A DNA stretch of 64,000 nt from Competibacter_A sp037045535 (GTDB taxonomy: Bacteria; Pseudomonadota; Gammaproteobacteria; Competibacterales; Competibacteraceae), in NCBI GenBank assembly GCA_037045535.1, contig JBAOHI010000030.1, forward strand, positions 299,463 through 363,462, given 5' to 3'. Both the position numbers and the translations under genes were made by a program. Every line of letters begins with the position of its first letter. The first letter of the stretch is position 1. The notes under the pieces are model-generated. The model was not told the DNA's origin, did not search any database, and saw only the letters and a list, made by a program, of their open reading frames with translations. Below are positions 28,470-36,439 of this stretch, one piece after another.

Positions 28470-30401
28470 ATGAGCAAGATTATCGGCATCGACCTGGGTA
28501 CCACCAATTCCTGTGTGGCGATCATGGAAGGGGGTAAACCCCGGGTAATCGAAAATAGTGAAGGCGACCGGACCACGCCCTCCATCGTCGCTTTCATGGA
28601 GGATGGTGAAATCACCGTCGGCCAACCGGCCAAACGGCAAGCGGTCACCAACCCGCACAATACCCTGTTCGCGGTCAAGCGGCTGATTGGCCGGCGTTTC
28701 GGCGAACCGGAAGTCCAGAAAGACATCAACCTCGTTCCCTACAAGATCGTCAAGAACGATAACGGCGATGCATGGGTCGAGGCGCGCGGCAAGAAGATGG
28801 CTCCGCCGGAAGTATCCGCGCGGGTGTTGATGAAGATGAAAAAGACCGCTGAGGATTATCTTGGCCACCCGATCACCGAGGCGGTGATCACGGTGCCGGC
28901 GTACTTCAACGACAGCCAGCGCCAGGCGACCAAGGACGCCGGCCGCATCGCCGGTCTCGAGGTCAAGCGGATCATCAACGAACCGACGGCGGCAGCGCTG
29001 GCCTTCGGCATGGACAAGTCCAGTTCCAAGGACCGCAAGATCGCAGTTTACGACCTCGGCGGCGGTACTTTCGACATCTCGATCATTGAGATCGCCGAAG
29101 TGGATGGCGAAAAGCAATTCGAGGTGCTCTCGACCAACGGCGATACATTCCTGGGCGGCGAGGATTTTGACAAGCGGATCATCGACCACCTGATCGAGCA
29201 GTTCCAGAAGGAGAGCGGTATCAATTTGGCTAACGATCCGCTGGCGCTGCAACGACTCAAGGAAGCCGCCGAAAAGGCCAAGATCGAGCTGTCCTCCAGC
29301 CAGCAGAGTGAAATCAACCTACCGTACATCACGGCGGACGCCAGCGGGCCGAAGCACCTGAATTTGAAGCTGACCCGCGCCAAACTGGAATCGCTGGTCG
29401 AGGATTTGATCGACAGGACCATCGGCCCGTGCCGCATCGCGCTGAAGGATGCCGGGCTTGGTGTCGGCCAGATCGACGACGTGCTGCTGGTCGGCGGCCA
29501 GACCCGGATGCCGAAAGTGCAGGACAAGGTACGCGAGTTCTTCGGCAAGGAACCGCGCAAGGACGTGAACCCTGACGAGGCGGTGGCGGTGGGCGCCGCG
29601 ATTCAAGGCGGCGTGCTGGGCGGCCAGGTCAAGGACGTGCTGTTGCTGGATGTAACTCCACTGTCGCTGGGCATCGAGACCTTGGGTGGCGTGATGACCA
29701 AGCTGATCGAAAAGAACACCACCATCCCGACTAAGGCGACCCAGGTGTTCTCGACCGCCGACGACAACCAGACGGCGGTGACGGTCCACGTTTTGCAGGG
29801 TGAGCGCGAGCAGGCGGCCGCCAACAAATCGTTGGGCAAGTTCGACTTGCAGGATATTCCGCCGGCGCCGCGCGGTGTGCCGCAGATCGAGGTGACTTTT
29901 GACATCGATGCCAACGGCATCCTGCACGTTTCGGCCAAGGATAAAGCCACCGGCAAGGAAAACCGGATCGTGATCAAAGCATCTTCCGGTCTGTCCGAGG
30001 ATGAGATCAAGCGGATGATCGGCGATGCCGAAACGCACGCCGAAGAGGACAAGAAGTTCCACGAACTGGTGAACGTCCGTAACCAGGCCGAGAACCTGAT
30101 CCACGCCACCGAAAAAACCTTGCGCGATCTGGGTGACAAGGTGGAAGGTGGCGAGCGGTCGGCCATCGAAGCGGCGGTTAGCGATCTGCGCACCACGGCC
30201 AAGACCGACAACAAGAACGCTATCGAGGCCAAGACCCGGACGCTGGCGGAACTGTCCGGTAAGCTGGCCGAGCGGGTTTACGCCCAAACCGGTGGCGGAC
30301 CAGAGGGTGGTGCCGGTGGTCCGCATGATCCGAGCGGTGGCGCCCACAAACCAGCCGACGATGGCGTGGTGGACGCCGAGTTTGAGGAAGTGAAGAAGTA
30401 A
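28470..30401 (+). CDS. dnaK: Molecular chaperone DnaK (Hsp70)
   Basis: A 643-residue ATP-dependent chaperone. The ATPase domain (about residues 1-385) begins IIGIDLGTTNSCVAIM and contains YDLGGGTFDISI near 195 and LVGGQTRMP near 340. The linker DVLLLDVTPLSL leads to the substrate domain, and the C terminus has the EEVKK-type tail after a Gly-rich linker. I use the ATG at 28470 (MSKIIGID), with a GTG two codons upstream as an alternative. A strong terminator follows it, so dnaJ seems to be transcribed mainly from elsewhere. GrpE, DnaJ and HrcA are its neighbours and partners. Confidence 0.98.
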   Translation: MSKIIGIDLGTTNSCVAIMEGGKPRVIENSEGDRTTPSIVAFMEDGEITVGQPAKRQAVTNPHNTLFAVKRLIGRRFGEPEVQKDINLVPYKIVKNDNGDAWVEARGKKMAPPEVSARVLMKMKKTAEDYLGHPITEAVITVPAYFNDSQRQATKDAGRIAGLEVKRIINEPTAAALAFGMDKSSSKDRKIAVYDLGGGTFDISIIEIAEVDGEKQFEVLSTNGDTFLGGEDFDKRIIDHLIEQFQKESGINLANDPLALQRLKEAAEKAKIELSSSQQSEINLPYITADASGPKHLNLKLTRAKLESLVEDLIDRTIGPCRIALKDAGLGVGQIDDVLLVGGQTRMPKVQDKVREFFGKEPRKDVNPDEAVAVGAAIQGGVLGGQVKDVLLLDVTPLSLGIETLGGVMTKLIEKNTTIPTKATQVFSTADDNQTAVTVHVLQGEREQAAANKSLGKFDLQDIPPAPRGVPQIEVTFDIDANGILHVSAKDKATGKENRIVIKASSGLSEDEIKRMIGDAETHAEEDKKFHELVNVRNQAENLIHATEKTLRDLGDKVEGGERSAIEAAVSDLRTTAKTDNKNAIEAKTRTLAELSGKLAERVYAQTGGGPEGGAGGPHDPSGGAHKPADDGVVDAEFEEVKK

Positions 30402-30425
30402 GCGCTTCGGTTGCGTTAAACTGTG

Positions 30426-30458
30426 AATCCGGGAAAGCGAAGGCGTTCCCGGATTTTT
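30426..30458 (+). terminator. Rho-independent terminator after dnaK
   Basis: A ten-base stem (AATCCGGGAA at 30426-30435, TTCCCGGATT at 30446-30455) with a ten-base loop ends in a run of five T. It stands 25 bases after the dnaK stop and 46 bases before dnaJ, so it would partly uncouple the two. Confidence 0.88.
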
Positions 30459-30503
30459 GATTTTAGATCGGTATAACTTGACGGGCGCCTGTAACGTAAG
30501 ACC

Positions 30504-31634
30504 ATGTCCAAACGCGATTACTACGAAACCCTCAATGTGGCCCGCAATGCCAGCGAGGCCGAAATCAAGCAAGCCTATCGGCGGCTGGCGATGAAGTACC
30601 ACCCGGATCGCAACCCCGGCGACAAAGTAGCCGAGGAGAGCTTCAAGGAAGCGAAAGAAGCGTACGAGGTGTTGGCCGATTCGCGCAAACGGGTCGCTTA
30701 CGATCAGTTCGGTCATGCCGGGGTGGACGGTACGGCGGGCGGCGGTGGCTATGGCGGCGCGGCTGATCTGGGTGATATTTTCGGCGGGGTGTTCCGCGAT
30801 ATTTTCGGCGGGATGCGCGGTGGCGGTGGCGGTGGCCAGTATCGGGGCGCTGATCTGCGCTATACCCTGGATTTGGCGCTGGAAGAAGCAGTGTTCGGTA
30901 GCACCGCCAAGATTCGCATACCCGCGCTGGTGAGTTGTGCCAGCTGCGCCGGCACCGGTGCCAAGCCAGGCACCAAACCGACCACATGTCCTACCTGTCG
31001 CGGTGTTGGCCAAGTACGGATGCAGCAAGGATTTTTTTCGATCCAGCAGACCTGTCCACGTTGTCAGGGGCGGGGTACCATCATTCCCGAGCCTTGCGAG
31101 ACTTGCCGGGGCAGCGGCCGGGTGGAGGAGCAGAAAACCCTATCGGTCAAAGTGCCGGCCGGCGTTGACAACGGCGACCGCATTCGCTTGGCCGGCGAGG
31201 GCGAACAAGGCGAGCAAGGTGGACCACCGGGGGATCTGTACGTACAGATCCGCGTCAAACCGCATCCGATCTTCACCCGTGAGGACAACGATCTGTATTG
31301 CGAGGTGCCAATCAGCTTCGCGACGGCCGCGCTGGGTGGCGACCTGGAAGTGCCCACCTTGGATGGTCGGGTGAGCTTGAAGATTCCGGCGGAAACCCAG
31401 ACGAACAAGGTATTCCGGGTGCGCGGTAAGGGAGTCAAGCCAGTGCGTGGCGGCCCAACCGGCGATTTGTTGTGCCGGGTTAACGTTGAAACGCCGGTCA
31501 ATCTGACCAAGGAACAGAAGGAGCTGTTGCAGCAATTTGCCGATTCCATGGAAGCCGGCGGTAAACGTCACAACCCGCAAGAGGGGAGCTGGCTGGATGG
31601 CGTCAAGAAGTTCTTTGAAGAGATGAAATTCTGA
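30504..31634 (+). CDS. dnaJ: Co-chaperone DnaJ (Hsp40)
   Basis: A 376-residue partner of DnaK. The J domain (about residues 4-70) contains the invariant HPD in KYHPDRNPGD. A Gly/Phe-rich linker (about 75-115) follows. The zinc-binding domain (about 140-215) shows all four repeats: CASCAGTG, CPTCRGVG, CPRCQGRG and CETCRGSG. The C-terminal substrate domains have normal length. It lies just after dnaK but behind a strong terminator, so it needs read-through or its own promoter; I could not identify a convincing one in the short gap. Confidence 0.98.
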   Translation: MSKRDYYETLNVARNASEAEIKQAYRRLAMKYHPDRNPGDKVAEESFKEAKEAYEVLADSRKRVAYDQFGHAGVDGTAGGGGYGGAADLGDIFGGVFRDIFGGMRGGGGGGQYRGADLRYTLDLALEEAVFGSTAKIRIPALVSCASCAGTGAKPGTKPTTCPTCRGVGQVRMQQGFFSIQQTCPRCQGRGTIIPEPCETCRGSGRVEEQKTLSVKVPAGVDNGDRIRLAGEGEQGEQGGPPGDLYVQIRVKPHPIFTREDNDLYCEVPISFATAALGGDLEVPTLDGRVSLKIPAETQTNKVFRVRGKGVKPVRGGPTGDLLCRVNVETPVNLTKEQKELLQQFADSMEAGGKRHNPQEGSWLDGVKKFFEEMKF

Positions 31635-32214
31635 ATTTTTCCAACGCATTGCTCCACATGAAATTTTCGGAACGGCCAGTTCTTCAGCGGTAGGGATGAA
31701 ATCCCAGCTTTGGAAGGAGCCTCTCTTTATGGGGAGGCGGATTGCGAGCGGACTGAAGTCACACTGACCGATTACCGACAAGCGGTTTCCCGTCGGACTC
31801 CACAGGGCGGACGTCCTCTCCAGGAGGCGGCGGTGAGTTTGGGTGGACGGCGGGGTAATCCCGCAGCGGGAGGGGTGACAAAATATCCGGTTTCATAGCG
31901 CGAAACCGCTAAAAACCTTATTATAATTGGTGAACCTTGATCCGGTGGTTCGCGACTTCACCATAACCCGACCCCAAGTCCAAAAAATTGAAAATAATTA
32001 AGGAGTTGGATCTAAATCCCGCATCGCTCGCCGCATGTTCGGCATCCCCGTCTTTCGGACCTCCGGTTTTCGATCCGTACATGGCGACAACCGCCATCGG
32101 TACCCCTCCATATGTCATCAGTCCGGATCGCCAGATTCCGAGAATTTGTCCCCCAAGCTTTTATGATGCCGTTGGTTTACTAACGGCGTCCGCATCAGTA
32201 AGGAGAGAGCGTTT
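31635..32214. other. Gene-free 580-base region with several hairpins, between dnaJ and pccB
   Basis: No credible gene is seen. The first half (31680-31910) is rich in short inverted repeats: GGGAT-GAA-ATCCC near 31693, GCCTC/GGAGGC near 31720, and CGGTTTC/GAAACCG at 31888-31908. A TATAAT follows at 31922-31927 without a clear -35 box. The GGGATGAAATCCC hairpin followed by a second GC-rich stem resembles the 3' end (omega-RNA region) of IS200/IS605-type elements, but no tnpB remnant is visible. The second half leads into pccB, whose ribosome site AAGGAGAG is clear. Confidence 0.35.
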
Positions 32215-33747
32215 ATGCATGACATCATCAATCAACTAGAACAAAAACGCGTGGCGGCCCGCCTCGGCGGAGGACAGCGCCGCATCGACGCACAGCACAA
32301 GCGGGGCAAGCTCAGCGCGCGTGAGCGCATCGAGGTGCTGCTCGATCCAGGTAGTTTCGAAGAGTGGGATATGTTCGTCGAGCACCGCTGTACCGATTTC
32401 GGCATGGCCGAGACCTCGACTCCCGGTGACGGTGTGGTGACCGGCTACGGTACCATCAACGGACGGCTAATCTTCATCTTCAGTCAGGACTTCACCGTGT
32501 TCGGCGGTTCACTGTCCGAAGCCCATGCTGAAAAGATTTGCAAGATCATGGATCACGCCATCAAAGTCGGCGCGCCGGTCATCGGCTTGAACGATTCTGG
32601 CGGTGCTCGCATCCAGGAAGGCGTTGCCTCGCTAGCCGGTTACGCTAACGTGTTCCAGCGCAACGTGATGGCTTCCGGCGTCATCCCACAAATCTCTGTG
32701 ATTATGGGACCCTGCGCGGGCGGTGCGGTCTATTCGCCCGCCATGACCGATTTCATCTTCATGGTCAAGGACACCTCTTATATGTTCGTAACCGGTCCTG
32801 ACGTCGTCAAGACCGTGACTCACGAAGAGGTCACCGCTGAAGAACTGGGCGGCGCCATCACCCATTCGACCAAGTCGGGCGTATGCGACCGCGCCTTCGA
32901 AAACGACATCGAAGCCCTGTTGTTGCTGCGGCGTTTCATCAATTATCTGCCGCCCAATAATAAGGAGAAACCGCCGTTCCGGCCCACACCCGATCCCGCC
33001 GACCGCCAGGACTACTCCCTGGACACGCTGGTTCCCGACAATCCCAATAAGCCCTACGACATGAAGGAGTTGATCCTGAAGGTCGTGGATGACGTGGACT
33101 TTTTCGAGATTCAGCCCGAAAACGCCAAGAACATCATCACCGGCTTCGCCCGTATGGACGGTTGGCCGGTCGGTATCGTCGCCAATCAGCCGATGGTATT
33201 GGCGGGCTGTTTGGACATCAAGTCCTCGATCAAGGCGGCGCGCTTCGTCCGCTTCTGCGACGCGTTCAATATCCCGATCATCACCTTCGTCGATGTCCCT
33301 GGCTTCATGCCCGGCACGTCGCAGGAATACGGCGGCATCATCAAGCATGGCGCCAAGCTGCTCTACGCCTACGCCGAATGTACCGTGCCCAAGGTCACGA
33401 TCATCACCCGCAAGGCCTACGGCGGCGCTTATGACGTGATGAGCTCCAAGCACCTGCGCGGCGACGTCAACTTCGCCTGGCCGACTGCTGAAATCGCGGT
33501 GATGGGCCCCAAGGGCGCGGTGGAAATCATCTTCCGGCAAGACATCGGTGACGCTGCCAAGATCGCCGAACGCACCGAAGAATACCGTAAGAAATTCGCC
33601 AACCCGTTCATTGCCGGCCACCGCGGGTTCATTGACGACGTGATCATGCCCCACGGCACCCGCAAGCGCATCTGCCGCTCCTTGGCGATGTTGCGGGACA
33701 AGGAACTCGAAAATCCGTGGCGCAAGCACGGCAACATTCCGCTGTAA
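32215..33747 (+). CDS. pccB: Propionyl-CoA carboxylase beta (carboxyltransferase) subunit
   Basis: A 510-residue carboxyltransferase that carboxylates propionyl-CoA to (S)-methylmalonyl-CoA using carboxybiotin. Crotonase-fold halves are visible: SGGARIQEGV and GPCAGGAVYSPA (N half, oxyanion hole for acyl-CoA), and PGFMPGTSQEYGGII with AYGGAYDVMSSKHLRGD (C half, biotin site). Length and the blocks FVEHRCTDFGM and QDFTVFGGSLSEAHAEKI are those of PccB. MmdA, the alpha subunit of Na+-pumping methylmalonyl-CoA decarboxylase, is a close relative, but here the next gene is a full biotin carboxylase, so PccB is favoured. AAGGAGAG precedes the ATG. Confidence 0.93.
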   Translation: MHDIINQLEQKRVAARLGGGQRRIDAQHKRGKLSARERIEVLLDPGSFEEWDMFVEHRCTDFGMAETSTPGDGVVTGYGTINGRLIFIFSQDFTVFGGSLSEAHAEKICKIMDHAIKVGAPVIGLNDSGGARIQEGVASLAGYANVFQRNVMASGVIPQISVIMGPCAGGAVYSPAMTDFIFMVKDTSYMFVTGPDVVKTVTHEEVTAEELGGAITHSTKSGVCDRAFENDIEALLLLRRFINYLPPNNKEKPPFRPTPDPADRQDYSLDTLVPDNPNKPYDMKELILKVVDDVDFFEIQPENAKNIITGFARMDGWPVGIVANQPMVLAGCLDIKSSIKAARFVRFCDAFNIPIITFVDVPGFMPGTSQEYGGIIKHGAKLLYAYAECTVPKVTIITRKAYGGAYDVMSSKHLRGDVNFAWPTAEIAVMGPKGAVEIIFRQDIGDAAKIAERTEEYRKKFANPFIAGHRGFIDDVIMPHGTRKRICRSLAMLRDKELENPWRKHGNIPL

Positions 33748-33759
33748 GGGGTGGGACGC

Positions 33760-35745
33760 ATGTTCAAGAAAATTCTTATTGCCAATCGTGGCGAAATCGC
33801 CTGCCGTGTGATCAAGACCGCCCGCAAAATGGGCATCAAGACCGTCGCTGTCTACTCGGAGGCGGATAAGGACGCGCTGCACGTCGAAATGGCTGATGAG
33901 GCCGTGTTTATCGGCCCACCGCCCTCCACTCAGAGCTATCTGCTCATCGACCGCATCGTGCAAGCTTGCAAGGACACCGGCGCGGAAGCGGTGCATCCTG
34001 GTTATGGTTTCTTGTCCGAACGCCCAGCCTTTTGCGAAGCGCTGGAGAAAGAAGGGATCGTGTTCATCGGCCCGAAGGTGAGAGCCATCGACGCTATGGG
34101 CGACAAGATCACCTCCAAGAAACTGGCCAAGGAAGCAGGCGTCAGCACGGTGCCCGGCTACGCTGACATCATCAAAGATTCCGATCAGGCCCTGCAAATC
34201 GCCCGGGATATCGGTTATCCGGTCATGCTCAAGGCCAGCGCCGGCGGTGGCGGCAAGGGTATGCGGGTGGCCTGGAACGATGCCGAATGCGTCGATGGTT
34301 TTGAGCGTGCCACCAATGAAGCGCGTTCTTCCTTCGGAGATGATCGCGTCTTCATCGAAAAATACATCGTCGAACCGCGCCACATCGAAATACAGGTGCT
34401 AGGCGACAGTTACGGTAATATCGTCTATCTGGGCGAACGCGAGTGCTCCCTGCAACGCCGCAATCAGAAGGTGATCGAAGAAGCGCCATCTCCATTCCTA
34501 GACGCAGCGACCCGGAAGGCGATGGGCGAACAGGCGGTGATGTTGGCGCAGGCAGTGGATTATCAGTCTGCCGGTACGGTCGAGTTCATCGTCGATGCCA
34601 AGCGCAACTTCTATTTCCTGGAGATGAACACCCGCTTGCAGGTGGAGCATCCCGTTACCGAATACATCACCGGACTGGATCTAGTAGAGCAGATGCTCCG
34701 GGTCGCCGCGGGCGAGAAGTTGAGCTTCACTCAGGATGACGTCAAGCTCACGGGCTGGGCCATCGAAGCGCGCGTTTATGCCGAGGATCCCTTCCGCAAC
34801 TTCCTGCCTTCCATTGGCCGGCTGGTCAAGTACCTGCCGCCCAAGGAGAGTGAGGTGGTACGGGTCGATACCGGTGTCTACGAAGGTGGCGAAGTCTCGA
34901 TGTACTACGACCCGATGATCGCCAAGCTGATCACTTACGGTGCCACCCGCGACCGTGCTATCTCGCACATGCGGGACGCACTTAACGAGTTCTTCATCCG
35001 CGGCGTTCAACACAACATTAGCTTCCTGGCGGCGTTGATGGTGCATACTCGCTTCATGACCGGGCGGATCAGCACCAATATGATCGCGGAGGAATACCCG
35101 AACGGTTTCCATGCCGCCGACGTGCCGCACGACGATCCGGCTTTGTTGATCTCGGTCGCGGCTTTCATCTTTCGCAGTTACATGGATCGTGCCGCGCAAA
35201 TCAGCGGCCAGTTGCTGGGACATGAACGCAAGGTCGGCAATCACTGCGTCGTATTGATGGGTGGTCAGCAACATCCTGTACAGATCGATCCCGCCGAAGG
35301 TGGTTACGATGCAGTGTACATGGGCGAAACCTATCAGCTACGCAGCGATTGGCAGTTTGGCTACCCGTTGTTTAAGGGCACGTTGAACGGCACTGAGATC
35401 TGCATCCAGGTCGAACGTCGTGGCATGATCTACCGGCTGTTCCACTGGGGTTCACAGGCAGACGTGGTGGTCTTGTCGCCGCGAGTGGCTCAGTTCCAGA
35501 CATTGATGCCCGAGAAAGCGCCGCCGGATCTCTCCAAGTTCCTGCTGTCACCCATGCCGGGGCTACTCACCAAAGTTACGGTGCAGGCGGGACAGGAGGT
35601 CAAGGCTGGCGAAGAACTGGCCGTGATCGAGGCGATGAAGATGGAGAACGTGTTACGCGCCGATCATGACTCCAAGATCGCCAAGGTCTTGGCAGCGCAA
35701 GGCGACAGCTTAGCCGTGGATCAGGCCATTATCGAGTTCGAGTGA
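33760..35745 (+). CDS. pccA: Propionyl-CoA carboxylase alpha subunit (biotin carboxylase plus BCCP)
   Basis: A 661-residue biotin-dependent subunit. The biotin carboxylase domain (about residues 1-450) begins MFKKILIANRGEIACRVI. It has the ATP-grasp loop SAGGGGKGMR near 165 and the catalytic segment FLEMNTRLQVEHPVTE near 290. A middle BT domain (about 490-600) joins to a C-terminal biotinyl domain with EAMKMEN; the modified Lys is near 627. The ATG at 33760 lies 12 bases after the pccB stop with GGGTGGGACGC ahead. Together with PccB it forms propionyl-CoA carboxylase. A terminator follows. Confidence 0.95.
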   Translation: MFKKILIANRGEIACRVIKTARKMGIKTVAVYSEADKDALHVEMADEAVFIGPPPSTQSYLLIDRIVQACKDTGAEAVHPGYGFLSERPAFCEALEKEGIVFIGPKVRAIDAMGDKITSKKLAKEAGVSTVPGYADIIKDSDQALQIARDIGYPVMLKASAGGGGKGMRVAWNDAECVDGFERATNEARSSFGDDRVFIEKYIVEPRHIEIQVLGDSYGNIVYLGERECSLQRRNQKVIEEAPSPFLDAATRKAMGEQAVMLAQAVDYQSAGTVEFIVDAKRNFYFLEMNTRLQVEHPVTEYITGLDLVEQMLRVAAGEKLSFTQDDVKLTGWAIEARVYAEDPFRNFLPSIGRLVKYLPPKESEVVRVDTGVYEGGEVSMYYDPMIAKLITYGATRDRAISHMRDALNEFFIRGVQHNISFLAALMVHTRFMTGRISTNMIAEEYPNGFHAADVPHDDPALLISVAAFIFRSYMDRAAQISGQLLGHERKVGNHCVVLMGGQQHPVQIDPAEGGYDAVYMGETYQLRSDWQFGYPLFKGTLNGTEICIQVERRGMIYRLFHWGSQADVVVLSPRVAQFQTLMPEKAPPDLSKFLLSPMPGLLTKVTVQAGQEVKAGEELAVIEAMKMENVLRADHDSKIAKVLAAQGDSLAVDQAIIEFE

Positions 35746-35801
35746 TCGCCTGCGGGCCAGCGTAGATCGAGGAGCGGTTCCGACCGCCCTTCGATTCTCA
35801 C

Positions 35802-35832
35802 AAGCCGGCTGGGGGCTTCCCAACCGGCTTTT
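35802..35832 (+). terminator. Rho-independent terminator after pccBA
   Basis: AAGCCGGCTGGG and CCCAACCGGCTT pair around a short GGCTT-type loop, followed by TT. It lies about 57 bases beyond the pccA stop and ends the pcc unit. Confidence 0.8.
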
Positions 35833-35893
35833 CGTTTGAGGGCGGGTTAGCCCGGACAGTGAACATCTGGCTGGGGAATCCCGTCGAGTGGGT

Positions 35894-36358
35894 TTACCCC
35901 AGCGTGCGCCAGAACCGTTGGGTCCAGGAAGCGCTTTTCAGGAGTTCTGGATTGATGCCGCGCGATAGGAAATGCGAAACATAGCGTTGATCCACTTCCA
36001 TGATGTGCTTGGTCAGCCAATTCTTGAGAAGCTGCGCCAATTCAAAGCCCAGCGTGGCTTTGCCGTCGTTCAACTTCTCGCGCATGCCTGCCAGTCGTGC
36101 GGCGAGTTGATCGTGCTCTTCCTTGTGCCGCTCGTAATCGGGATAGTGCAGGATGCGCATCAGGCTTTCTTCGACAGCGAAATGGACGCGGGTGTACTCA
36201 TCCAGCCGGTTGATGATGTCCCGGGTCGCTTCCAAGGTGCACCCTTGCTGAATGGCCTCGTGAATTTCATTCAATAAATTCACGAGTATCTTGTGTTGGG
36301 AGTCGATTTCCTCGATACCCACGCTCAGTTCGTTGGACCACTCGACAAATTTACTCAT
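35894..36358 (-). CDS. Bacteriohemerythrin
   Basis: A 154-residue O2-binding di-iron protein. Expected metal ligands of the hemerythrin fold are visible: DSQHKILV (first His), HFAVEES (His and Glu), HKEEHDQL (two His), and HIMEVDQRY near the C terminus (His and Asp). The length is typical of single-domain bacterial hemerythrins, which buffer, carry or sense oxygen. It is on the minus strand downstream of phaC but separated by a terminator, so it is probably transcribed alone. In a bacterium cycling between oxic and anoxic conditions an O2-handling protein beside the PHA genes is reasonable, but no functional link is shown. Confidence 0.93.
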   Translation of the reverse strand: MSKFVEWSNELSVGIEEIDSQHKILVNLLNEIHEAIQQGCTLEATRDIINRLDEYTRVHFAVEESLMRILHYPDYERHKEEHDQLAARLAGMREKLNDGKATLGFELAQLLKNWLTKHIMEVDQRYVSHFLSRGINPELLKSASWTQRFWRTLG

Positions 36359-36373
36359 GACGCACCCAAACGT

Positions 36374-36406
36374 AAAACGGCCACCGCCATTGGCGCGGTG
36401 GCCGTT
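36374..36406 (-). terminator. Rho-independent terminator after phaC
   Basis: AACGGCCACCGC (36376-36387) pairs with GCGGTGGCCGTT (36395-36406), a 12-base perfect stem with a seven-base loop. On the minus strand it ends in TTTTACG. It lies 34 bases beyond the phaC stop. Confidence 0.87.
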
Positions 36407-36439
36407 ATTGGCCGATAAAGCCGAACTAACGCATCGTGA

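Noticed and set aside
31988..32239. An 83-codon frame just upstream of pccB
   Set aside because: It overlaps the start of pccB out of frame, has no ribosome site and a composition typical of noncoding DNA.
32215..33747. MmdA (alpha subunit of Na+-pumping methylmalonyl-CoA decarboxylase) instead of PccB
   Set aside because: The two are close relatives, but the gene is followed 12 bases later by a complete biotin carboxylase/biotinyl subunit, the arrangement of propionyl-CoA carboxylase, and the sequence blocks are those of PccB. The alternative is kept in mind because of the orphan beta subunit at 54 kb.
32632..34383. A 583-codon open frame antisense to pccB and pccA
   Set aside because: It runs opposite two fully recognised, well-conserved genes and is rich in Asp, His and Gly as expected for a shadow frame. 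Similar long antisense frames occur opposite dnaK/dnaJ (29319-31028) and the hybrid kinases.
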